DNA from: Scalindua sp964344685
GTDB taxonomy: Bacteria > Planctomycetota > Brocadiia > Brocadiales > Scalinduaceae
Assembly (NCBI GenBank): GCA_964344685.1
Contig: CAYFOK010000004.1
Span: 1 to 64,000, forward strand
DNA: 64,000 nucleotides
Reading direction: 5' to 3'
Below the pieces are notes generated by a model. It ran no database searches. It was not told the origin of the DNA and saw only the letters and a program-made list of their open reading frames with translations. The position numbers and the translations under genes are program-made. The number at the start of each line of letters is the position of its first letter. Positions within the stretch are counted from its first letter, which is position 1. Shown here piece after piece: positions 57,659 to 64,000 of this stretch.

Positions 57659-58033
57659 CTAAACTCTTCTCTTTTTTCTTGGACGGCAGCCATTATGAGG
57701 TAATGGTGTAACATCCTCAATAGCTCTAACAACAAGGCCTGCTTCTTGTAGGGCTGTAATAGCCGATTCTCTTCCTGGACCAGGGCCTTTTACTCTAACT
57801 TCAACCTCCTTAACTCCAAATCTTTTTCGAGCTCTCTCTGCAACATTTCTTGCAGCCCTTTGTGCTGCAAAGGGTGTACTTTTCCTTGAGCCTTTAAAAC
57901 CAACTGTCCCTGCGCTAGCCCAACATAAAGTTTCGCCATAGATATCAGCTACCGTAATATATGTATTATTAAAAGTTGCCTTAACATGTACAACGGCTTT
58001 AGCGACACTTCGCTTCTCCTTTTTTTTACCCAT
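57659..58033 (-). CDS. rpsK: Ribosomal protein S11
   Basis: This 124-residue S11: AVVHVKATFNNTYITVADIYGETLCWASAGTVGFKGSRKSTPFAAQRAA, VKGPGPGRESAI and ITPLPHNGCRPRKKRRV. It binds the 16S platform near the E site. It precedes rpsD. Upstream lies a methyltransferase gene inserted in the usual rpsM-rpsK pair, 49 bases away. Confidence 0.97.
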   Translation of the reverse strand: MGKKKEKRSVAKAVVHVKATFNNTYITVADIYGETLCWASAGTVGFKGSRKSTPFAAQRAARNVAERARKRFGVKEVEVRVKGPGPGRESAITALQEAGLVVRAIEDVTPLPHNGCRPRKKRRV

Positions 58034-58082
58034 TTATATTTCCTACCTTTTTCAAATGTGAAGTCTATTTTTTTAAAAAGAG

Positions 58083-58919
58083 CTAACAAGCACAGACCGG
58101 ATCATCATTTAATGGTTGTTCACAGAAATATTCTTGCAAGCTGAAATTAGTATTAAAGATATTGTTGAGTTGACGATATCCTTCTAAGCTCCTTTTACTC
58201 GTATTCTTAGTTTTCCTTGCAGATATCAACGTATTCTTTGGAGTTAATTTTGGAGGAACTATTTCTAAAAGCTCAACATAATATCCATTTCCTAAAAGAA
58301 ATTGTGACCTCAAAGCGTCAGTCAATATATCCGCAAATTTACTTCTTAGCAATCCAAATTGAGTTACTGTAGTCAGGGGATGGTGATCTTTAATCTGAGA
58401 CCGTAATTCTCCCTGACAACATGGCACAACCATAATATACCGAGCGCCAATCTCAATGCCCTTAGCAATCGCTTCATCGGTAGCCGTATTACATGCATGT
58501 AGCGCTATAACCACATCTATTTTTTTATCTGAACAGAAATCAATAGTTCTTCCATGCTTAAAGACCATATTTTCATAATTTAAAATGTCTCTAGTCTCCT
58601 CACATCTTTGTATTAGTTCACTATTGGTATCTATACCGAAGAAAAAAGGAGTCATATCAAACTCTTTTTCAAAGATGTAACTTAAGACAAACGAAAGGTA
58701 CGATTTACCACACGAACATTCGAGAAAAACTATTTCCTTATTCTTGTTATATTTACTGACAACCTTTAATATTTGTTCACAAAAGCCGGCAATTTCATTA
58801 ATCTTTTTGTTCATATCTTTCTTTAACAACCCATTGCTATGCCTAAATCCAAGTGGGTCTGATATGCCATTCTCCTGCTCTAATAGATTAATTATTTCCG
58901 CTTTATTGATAATTTTCAT
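58083..58919 (-). CDS. SAM-dependent methyltransferase-like protein inserted in the ribosomal cluster
   Basis: A 278-residue protein with a Rossmann methyltransferase core: EIVFLECSCGKSYLSFVLSYIF (motif I-like), FFFGIDTNSELIQRCEETRDIL (motif II), DVVIALHACNTATDEAIAKG (motif IV) and MVVPCCQGELRSQI. The ALHAC and PCC segments are typical of the TRMT13/GSTCD-like methyltransferase group (Methyltransf_32), some of which act on RNA. The C-terminus ends PVCAC. It lies between rpsM and rpsK, where few bacteria have any gene. It may modify tRNA, rRNA or a ribosomal protein (inference). Confidence 0.82.
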   Translation of the reverse strand: MKIINKAEIINLLEQENGISDPLGFRHSNGLLKKDMNKKINEIAGFCEQILKVVSKYNKNKEIVFLECSCGKSYLSFVLSYIFEKEFDMTPFFFGIDTNSELIQRCEETRDILNYENMVFKHGRTIDFCSDKKIDVVIALHACNTATDEAIAKGIEIGARYIMVVPCCQGELRSQIKDHHPLTTVTQFGLLRSKFADILTDALRSQFLLGNGYYVELLEIVPPKLTPKNTLISARKTKNTSKRSLEGYRQLNNIFNTNFSLQEYFCEQPLNDDPVCAC

Positions 58920-58939
58920 TACTTTTGAAAGTTAAATTC

Positions 58940-59326
58940 CTACCCTTTCATTTCCTTAATACCCTTCTTCACAGATACTGTTCTCTTCTTTCCCTTGCGT
59001 GTACGAGCATTAGTTTTAGTCCTCTGCCCCCTGGCCGGCAATCCCAATCTATGACGCAACCCCCTGTAACATCCTATATTCTTTAATCTTGTTATGTTCT
59101 GTGACTCCTGCCTTCTCAAATTACCTTCAATAGTAAAGTTTTTATCTAAGTATGCACCCAGAGTACTCAACTCATCTTCCGAAACGTCCTTTGCACGAAC
59201 ATTTTCATCCATCCCCAGAGCTTTTAATGTTTTTTGCGATAGATGCTTGCTTATTCCATATATATAGGTTAATGAAATAACAATCCTTTTTTCTCCAGGA
59301 ATATCAACTCCTGCAATTCTTGGCAT
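58940..59326 (-). CDS. rpsM: Ribosomal protein S13
   Basis: This 128-residue S13: RIAGVDIPGEKRIVISLTYIYGI, H2TH-like ISKHLSQKTLKALG, and RGLRHRLGLPARGQRTKTNARTRKGKKR near the C-terminus. It contacts the head of the small subunit and the subunit bridge B1. It is followed by the inserted methyltransferase gene. Confidence 0.97.
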   Translation of the reverse strand: MPRIAGVDIPGEKRIVISLTYIYGISKHLSQKTLKALGMDENVRAKDVSEDELSTLGAYLDKNFTIEGNLRRQESQNITRLKNIGCYRGLRHRLGLPARGQRTKTNARTRKGKKRTVSVKKGIKEMKG

Positions 59327-59389
59327 TTAATATAATCCTTTCAAAATGTAATAAATCCTCTTTAAATCATAAGATTTCATCGTTGTTAC

Positions 59390-59506
59390 TTATTTTCCCT
59401 GCCTCTGCTTATGTCTTGGATTAATACAAATCACACGTACAACTCCTTTACGCTTTATTACCTTACAGTTTTCACATATTCTTTTTACAGATGCCCTAAC
59501 TTTCAT
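59390..59506 (-). CDS. rpmJ: Ribosomal protein L36 (zinc-binding form)
   Basis: A 38-residue protein: MKVRASVKRICENCKVIKR, then VRVICINPRHKQRQGK. The CxxC...C....H zinc motif (Cys11, Cys14, Cys27, His32) gives the C+ form. It is short and highly basic and lies between infA (12-base gap) and rpsM, its standard position. Confidence 0.95.
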   Translation of the reverse strand: MKVRASVKRICENCKVIKRKGVVRVICINPRHKQRQGK

Positions 59507-59518
59507 GATTTTTCCTTT

Positions 59519-59737
59519 TTAGCCCTGACGGTAAATAATCCTTCCTTTGCTAAGGTCATATGGTGACATTTCTATAGTAACCTTATCACCTGGAAGAATG
59601 CGAATAAAATGCATTCTCATTTTCCCTGACACATGAGCCAGTACTTCATGACCATTTTCCAATCCAACACGAAATTTGGCATTAGGCAATGCCTCCTTTA
59701 CCACTGCTTCTACTCTTATAGGTTCTTCTTTGGCCAT
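59519..59737 (-). CDS. infA: Translation initiation factor IF-1
   Basis: A 72-residue OB-fold factor: EPIRVEAVVKEALPNAKFRVGLENGHEVLAHVSGKMRMHFIRILPGDKVTIEMSPYDLSKGRIIYRQ. IF-1 occupies the A site during initiation. Length and sequence are typical, and it is placed between map and rpmJ. Confidence 0.98.
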   Translation of the reverse strand: MAKEEPIRVEAVVKEALPNAKFRVGLENGHEVLAHVSGKMRMHFIRILPGDKVTIEMSPYDLSKGRIIYRQG

Positions 59738-59785
59738 AGATTAAACTTTAGCATGTGCTTTTTATAAAAACAAGGTACTCTTCCT

Positions 59786-60541
59786 CTAGATTGTAAGTAT
59801 CTCAGCTCCATTGTCTGTAACTACAACAGTATGCTCAAAATGTGCCGAAAGCTTTCTGTCTTTTGTTACAACGGTCCATTTATTATTAAGAACTTCCGTA
59901 TCATATTTACCTACACATATCATCGGCTCTATCGCTAATGCCATCCCCTGTAATAATATTTCATCTGCCTTTAATAACTCTTTGCTGACAAAGTTAGGAA
60001 TTTGTGGATCTTCGTGCATCTGTCTACCAATGCCGTGGCCAGTATAATCCCGTATTACAGCAAGCCCGTTACTTTCAACATAATCTTGTATTGACCTTGA
60101 CACTTCTGACAACTTATTGTTCGCGCATGTTTTTTCAATGGCCCTATTCAGCGCCTCTTCGCACACCTGCAACAAAGACTCTGCTTCTTCAGAAATCTCT
60201 CCTATCGGCATAGTTATCGCTGCATCAGCTACATATTTGTTAAATTCTACCCCAATGTCAACACTCAATATATCGCCATTTCTAAGCTTTCTCTGATCTG
60301 GAATTCCATGAACTATCTCTTCGTTAATAGACGCACAAATACTTTTTGGATAGCCTCTATAACCTTTGAATACCGGTATACCGCCTTTCTGCAGTATATA
60401 TTCTTCTAATCTTGCATTTAAACTTTCTGTAGAAACACCTTCTCTTGCAATCTCCCTCGTCATAGCAAGTGCATCTGCTACTATTCTCCCTGCTTTACGC
60501 ATTATATCTATTTCACGCTCAGACTTACGTACTATCACCAC
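59786..60541 (-). CDS. map: Methionine aminopeptidase, type I
   Basis: This 251-residue enzyme removes N-terminal Met. Metal-binding Asp, Asp, His, Glu and Glu residues lie in SVDIGVEFNKYVADAAI, YTGHGIGRQMHEDP, AIEPMI and FEHTVVVT. No N-terminal zinc finger, so it is the short type Ia form. It lies between adk and infA, in the standard cluster. Confidence 0.97.
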   Translation of the reverse strand: MVIVRKSEREIDIMRKAGRIVADALAMTREIAREGVSTESLNARLEEYILQKGGIPVFKGYRGYPKSICASINEEIVHGIPDQRKLRNGDILSVDIGVEFNKYVADAAITMPIGEISEEAESLLQVCEEALNRAIEKTCANNKLSEVSRSIQDYVESNGLAVIRDYTGHGIGRQMHEDPQIPNFVSKELLKADEILLQGMALAIEPMICVGKYDTEVLNNKWTVVTKDRKLSAHFEHTVVVTDNGAEILTI

Positions 60542-60544
60542 GCT

Positions 60545-61216
60545 CTATTCCATATCCCTTTCTTCCTCAGACATAGAATGCAATCCAGCAAGAATATATT
60601 GCTGAATTTCTGCTTTGTCTCCATTGCAGTTTACTTCTACCAATATGCCTTTTTTATTATAGTAATCAATTAATGTTTCAGTCTGCTCTTTATATACTTT
60701 TAATCGTACTTTTATCGTTTCCGGATAGTCATCTTTACGCTGAAAAAGTTTAGAACCACATTTGTCACACGTATTCTCTTTTAACGGAGGACTAAATATC
60801 TCATGATATTGCGATCCACATGACTTGCACGTTCGCCTACCCGCAATACGTGTAACGATAACATCTTCAGACGCTGTAAAACTGAAAACCCTGTCTATCT
60901 TTTTTCCTACTTTTTCCAAGGTGCTATCAAGAACTTTCGCCTGAGACAAGTTCCTTGGAAATCCGTCTAAAATAAAACCTTTCTCACACTCTACCGAGTT
61001 GATTTTGTCCGCAACTATATTAACTATTAACTCATCAGGAACCAAAAGCCCGTTTTCAATATATTCCCTTGCTTTAAGCCCAATCTCTGTTTTAGCGTCT
61101 ACAGCTGCTCTCAAAAGATCACCAGAAGAAATATGAATTAAATTTTCTTCTAAACTAATCCTTCCAGCCTGCGTACCCTTACCCACACCAGGAGGACCAT
61201 GGAATATAAGCCTCAA
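60545..61216 (-). CDS. adk: Adenylate kinase (zinc LID form)
   Basis: A 223-residue kinase converting AMP + ATP to 2 ADP. P-loop GPPGVGKGTQ (about 6-15), GDLLRAAV for AMP binding, FPRNLSQAKVLD, and a LID with four Cys (CKSCG...CDKCG), the zinc-bound form common outside Proteobacteria. It overlaps secY by 4 bases and is the standard secY-adk-map order. Confidence 0.97.
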   Translation of the reverse strand: MRLIFHGPPGVGKGTQAGRISLEENLIHISSGDLLRAAVDAKTEIGLKAREYIENGLLVPDELIVNIVADKINSVECEKGFILDGFPRNLSQAKVLDSTLEKVGKKIDRVFSFTASEDVIVTRIAGRRTCKSCGSQYHEIFSPPLKENTCDKCGSKLFQRKDDYPETIKVRLKVYKEQTETLIDYYNKKGILVEVNCNGDKAEIQQYILAGLHSMSEEERDME

Positions 61217-62595
61217 CCCCTTCTGCCTCTTACTTTATTGCTGCCGCCCAAAAATCCGCCATAATGTCTCATAATCAAATGAGATTCTACTTTCTGTACT
61301 AAATCTAATGCCACACCAACTACAATCAAAAGGCCTGTTCCACCATAAAAACTGGCAACAGCTCTGTTTAGCTCAAACCCGCTAGCAATCATCATAGGCA
61401 AAATTGCAATTAGTGACAAAAAAGCAGCTCCTGCAAGTGTGATTCTGCTCATAACGCCTTCAAGGTAATCGGCCGTTCGATGCCCCGGCCTAATACCAGG
61501 AATAAAACTACCATAATCTCTCATATTATTTGACATTTCCTTCGGGTTAAATTGTATAGCTGTCCAGAAATAGCAAAAGAAAGCAATTAATACAATGTAC
61601 ATAACTACATATATAAATCCACCCTGAAATGCTTCTGTCACTCGAGATGTAATCCAAAACCAAAAAGTTCCAGGCTCGAACCTGACCTGTAAACCTTTAG
61701 TTATTGCTGCAGGAAAAATCAATAGTGATTGTGCGAAAATTATTGGCATAACTCCTGCTTGATTTACTTTAAGAGGAAGAAAATGCTTCTGACCGCCATA
61801 AACTCTTCTGCCTCTTGTATGTTTAGCCTGCTGCACAGGGATGCGCCTTTGCCCTTGCGTAATATATACAACCCCCGCAATTATCGCAAGGAACATACCT
61901 ATCAGCACAAGCAATTTAGCTATACCTATCTCGTGCTCAGCAGGAGCTACCGAGAAAGTAAAGTTTTGAAGAATTTGACTAAACGCCCATGGCAACCTAT
62001 CAATAATTCCCACCATGATGATTAAAGAGATACCGCTACCGATACCGTGTGCATCAATCTGCTCTCCTATCCACATCAACAACACAGTTCCAGTAGTTAA
62101 AAGAACTGCCGCCATAAGTTGGAACTGGACACCCTGAATATGTATTGGCACAACAGATACGCCATTAATTTCGATCGCGTACAGAGTACGTATCATTATA
62201 AATGCTTGAAAAAGACACAAACCGACAGTAGTCAACCTTGTATATTGGTTTATCTTTTTCCTGCCAACATCACCTTCCTTTTGTAATCTCTCAAGAAAAG
62301 GAACAACACCTACAAGTAACTGAAATATAATGGAGGCACTGATATATGGCATAATCCCCAAACCAAAGATTGCACCAGAACTCATAGCTCCACCGGCAAA
62401 TAAATCTACTAAACCCAACAACTGCCCTACACCTGATTGTGTAAACTGCTGAAAGTATGCTTTTAACACTGCTGTATCAATGCCTGGCATAGGAATAAAA
62501 ACGCCTAATCTGCATACTGCTAGCAAGCCCAGAGTTATCAACAATTTATTCCTCAACTCAGGAATTCTAAACATATTTGTGAACTTCTCTATCAT
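61213..62595 (-). CDS. secY: Protein translocase subunit SecY
   Basis: A 460-residue, ten-span channel subunit of the Sec translocon. Conserved signatures include GIMPYISASIIFQLL, GSGISLIIMVGI, VNQAGVMPIIFAQS, FYFWTAIQFNPKEMSNNMRDYGSFIPGIRPGHRTADYL, and the plug/loop RRVYGGQK region. It is complete, overlapping rplO by 4 bases, and adk by 4 bases. Confidence 0.98.
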   Translation of the reverse strand: MIEKFTNMFRIPELRNKLLITLGLLAVCRLGVFIPMPGIDTAVLKAYFQQFTQSGVGQLLGLVDLFAGGAMSSGAIFGLGIMPYISASIIFQLLVGVVPFLERLQKEGDVGRKKINQYTRLTTVGLCLFQAFIMIRTLYAIEINGVSVVPIHIQGVQFQLMAAVLLTTGTVLLMWIGEQIDAHGIGSGISLIIMVGIIDRLPWAFSQILQNFTFSVAPAEHEIGIAKLLVLIGMFLAIIAGVVYITQGQRRIPVQQAKHTRGRRVYGGQKHFLPLKVNQAGVMPIIFAQSLLIFPAAITKGLQVRFEPGTFWFWITSRVTEAFQGGFIYVVMYIVLIAFFCYFWTAIQFNPKEMSNNMRDYGSFIPGIRPGHRTADYLEGVMSRITLAGAAFLSLIAILPMMIASGFELNRAVASFYGGTGLLIVVGVALDLVQKVESHLIMRHYGGFLGGSNKVRGRRG

Positions 62596-63035
62596 GATAG
62601 CTTTTCTGCTTCTCCTCCGACCTCTTTAATCTTGGCAATTGCCGCCCCACTAAACTTATGCGCAGCTATAGTAAGCGTTTTGGTCAATGCCCCTTCACCC
62701 AGGACTTTTAAATCATATTTAGTATTTTTTATCAAGCCACAATCTTTTAGTTTTTGTAAATCTACACGTGTCCCAGAATCAAAGCTCTCAAAATCCTTAA
62801 CGTTCAATATTGTGTACTTTTTTTTAAAAGGATTGTTGAACCCTCTTTTAGGAACTCTACGGAACAAAGGCATCTGACCACCTTCAAATATTGATCTTAA
62901 TTTATTGCCTGAACGTGATTTTTGGCCTTTAAACCCCTTACAACTTGTTTTACCATGGCCAGAACCGGGTCCTCTCCCCACACGTTTTCTCTTTTTTATT
63001 TTTTGGAATGTCTTTTTAGCATCTATCAAATTCAT
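62592..63035 (-). CDS. rplO: Ribosomal protein L15
   Basis: A 147-residue L15 with the basic Gly-rich N-terminus (RKRVGRGPGSGHGKTSCKGFKGQKSRSG) and the C-terminal KFSGAAIAKIKEVGGEA. It overlaps rpsE by 4 bases. In most bacteria rpmD (L30) would lie between rpsE and rplO, but there is no room for it here. Confidence 0.97.
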   Translation of the reverse strand: MNLIDAKKTFQKIKKRKRVGRGPGSGHGKTSCKGFKGQKSRSGNKLRSIFEGGQMPLFRRVPKRGFNNPFKKKYTILNVKDFESFDSGTRVDLQKLKDCGLIKNTKYDLKVLGEGALTKTLTIAAHKFSGAAIAKIKEVGGEAEKLS

Positions 63036-63517
63036 TCTACCTTTACACCTCTTAACAACTCGATTTCTTGCTTGGTCCTTAACGATTTAAGCCCTTCAGC
63101 TGTAGCCTTTACTACATTCAAAGGATTTCTCGTACCATAACATTTCGTTAAAATATCAGTAATACCTACAGATTCCAGTACTGATCGTGCTGAAGTTCCC
63201 GCTTTTATCCCGGTACCTGGCGCTGCTGGCTTCATAAATACCCTCGCAGTTTTATAACACCCCCATACCTCGTGTGGTATAGTTCCGTTTACAATAGGAA
63301 TCGAATAAGTATATCTATTGGCATCTTTCACTGCCTTTCCAACTGCATTTGGAACTTCCCTTGCCTTACCAAAACCGTACCCAACAGTCCCATTTTTATC
63401 ACCAACCACTACTAATGCGCTAAAGCTCATACTCTTCCCACCCTTTGTCACATTAGTACACCTATTGATTTTTACAACCGTCTCTTCTAATTGATCAGTA
63501 TCTTTTTTATACGCCAA
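63032..63517 (-). CDS. rpsE: Ribosomal protein S5
   Basis: A 161-residue S5: ETVVKINRCTNVTKGGKSMSFSALVVVGDKNGTVGYGFGKAREVPNAVGKAV (double-stranded RNA binding domain), and AAPGTGIKAGTSARSVLESVGITDILTKCYGTRNPLNVVKATAEGL (C-terminal). It helps decoding accuracy. Ends overlapping rplO by 4 bases. Confidence 0.97.
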   Translation of the reverse strand: MAYKKDTDQLEETVVKINRCTNVTKGGKSMSFSALVVVGDKNGTVGYGFGKAREVPNAVGKAVKDANRYTYSIPIVNGTIPHEVWGCYKTARVFMKPAAPGTGIKAGTSARSVLESVGITDILTKCYGTRNPLNVVKATAEGLKSLRTKQEIELLRGVKVE

Positions 63518-63557
63518 AAGAGCCTCCTATCGTTTACAATATTTCTATATAAGCACT

Positions 63558-63926
63558 TTAACAATCAAGATTATTTTTTCTTGCGCTATCGGCTAAGGCC
63601 TTCACCCTGCCATGATATTTGTACCCACCTCTATCAAAGACTATTTTGGTAATCCCCAGCTTCAATGCTTCTTCAGCTATTTTTTGGCCTACCAGTTCCG
63701 CCGCCTTTATGTTTCCTCCATATGGCAATTTTTCTTTTATATCTTTTGTCAATGTCGAAGCACTAGCCAGTGTCATGCCGGTAGTATCATCTATTATCTG
63801 GCAATAGATATTCTTTGAACTTCTGAACACACTCAGCCTCGGTCTTTCCTTAGAACCAAAGATTTTTTTCCTAATTCCTTTACGACGTCTAAGTCGCTTT
63901 TTATATTTTTCTTTGCAAATATTCAT
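63558..63926 (-). CDS. rplR: Ribosomal protein L18
   Basis: A 122-residue L18: RRRKGIRKKIFGSKERPRLSVFRSSKNIYCQIIDDTTGMTLASASTL, AELVGQKIAEEALKLGI and VFDRGGYKYHGRVKALADSARKNNLDC (C-terminal). It binds 5S rRNA. It sits 40 bases before rpsE and follows rplF. Confidence 0.97.
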   Translation of the reverse strand: MNICKEKYKKRLRRRKGIRKKIFGSKERPRLSVFRSSKNIYCQIIDDTTGMTLASASTLTKDIKEKLPYGGNIKAAELVGQKIAEEALKLGITKIVFDRGGYKYHGRVKALADSARKNNLDC

Positions 63927-63963
63927 AGACTTGCTTTTCTTATTCTAAAAAGAGGTGCAAAAA

Positions 63964-64000
63964 CTACGATGAAGTAGCTACCGCCTTGCCTGCCTTTCTA
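63964..64000 (-). CDS. rplF: Ribosomal protein L6, C-terminal end only (partial)
   Basis: The last visible codons encode RKAGKAVATSS followed by TAG (63966-63964), matching the conserved C-terminal tail of L6 (RRKAGKA). Only 11 residues are in the window and the 5' part lies beyond 64000. Position directly ahead of rplR is the standard place. Confidence 0.85.
   Translation of the reverse strand, partial: RKAGKAVATSS

Overview
This window is a bacterial chromosome segment of low GC content (judged by eye, not computed). It is probably from the phylum Planctomycetota and most plausibly from an anammox-type lineage (order Brocadiales, Scalindua-like). That assignment is inference. It rests on the planctomycete/verrucomicrobial Minf_1886-type protein, the K+-type membrane pyrophosphatase with a signal peptide, the DUF362 and DUF6599-type redox proteins, the bacterial topoisomerase VI and the overall gene style. 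No hydrazine-metabolism gene lies in the window, so the 16S sequence at 3052-4623 is what should be used to settle it. I saw no transposase, phage gene, integrase or CRISPR array.

Layout. 1-4623 (minus): an rRNA operon, 16S - tRNA-Ile(GAT) - tRNA-Ala(TGC) - 23S (3' end outside the window), driven by a near-consensus promoter with an A/T-rich upstream element at about 4762-4830. 5084-5628 (plus): a promoter-to-terminator micro-operon of two small unknown proteins. 5680-9014 (plus): an archaeal-flavoured block with archaemetzincin and both subunits of DNA topoisomerase VI. 9052-15429 (minus): a complete oligopeptide ABC transporter, oppABCDF. 15812-16348 (plus): rubredoxin and a small unknown protein. 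16382-22321 (minus): rsfS, membrane pyrophosphatase, and a three-gene ABC-2 exporter operon. 22627-28115: a zinc-ribbon protein, a cupin, a lexA - small protein - dinB SOS operon with a recognisable operator, and a glutamate racemase-like domain fused to an unusual N-terminal region. 28316-38414: accessory metabolism, including a GNAT protein, a lysine-2,3-aminomutase-family radical SAM enzyme, a flavoprotein plus lipoprotein pair, an OSBS/N-acylamino-acid-racemase-type enzyme, an HtrA protease and an FGE-like protein. 38475-43513 (minus): metG with the PSP1-domain gene, an NtrC-type two-component system, and a cold-shock protein. 43663-52669 (minus): pnp-rpsO, a membrane polyferredoxin/DUF362 pair, ftsY, a nusB-PHP fusion and ribH. 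53192-54544 (plus): a tatC-FecR fusion. 54700-64000 (minus): a phosphatase and then the distal part of the spc/alpha ribosomal cluster, read rplF-rplR-rpsE-rplO-secY-adk-map-infA-rpmJ-rpsM-(methyltransferase)-rpsK-rpsD-rpoA-rplQ. It has no rpmD, and a methyltransferase gene is inserted between rpsM and rpsK.

The most distinctive content is a set of unusual protein fusions: TatC with a FecR-type domain, NusB with a PHP phosphoesterase, a GDH-N-like region with a glutamate racemase domain, and NapH-like plus ferredoxin plus DUF6599 in one chain. Alongside these are the bacterial topoisomerase VI/archaemetzincin block and a LexA operator of Gram-positive type overlapping a near-consensus lexA promoter.
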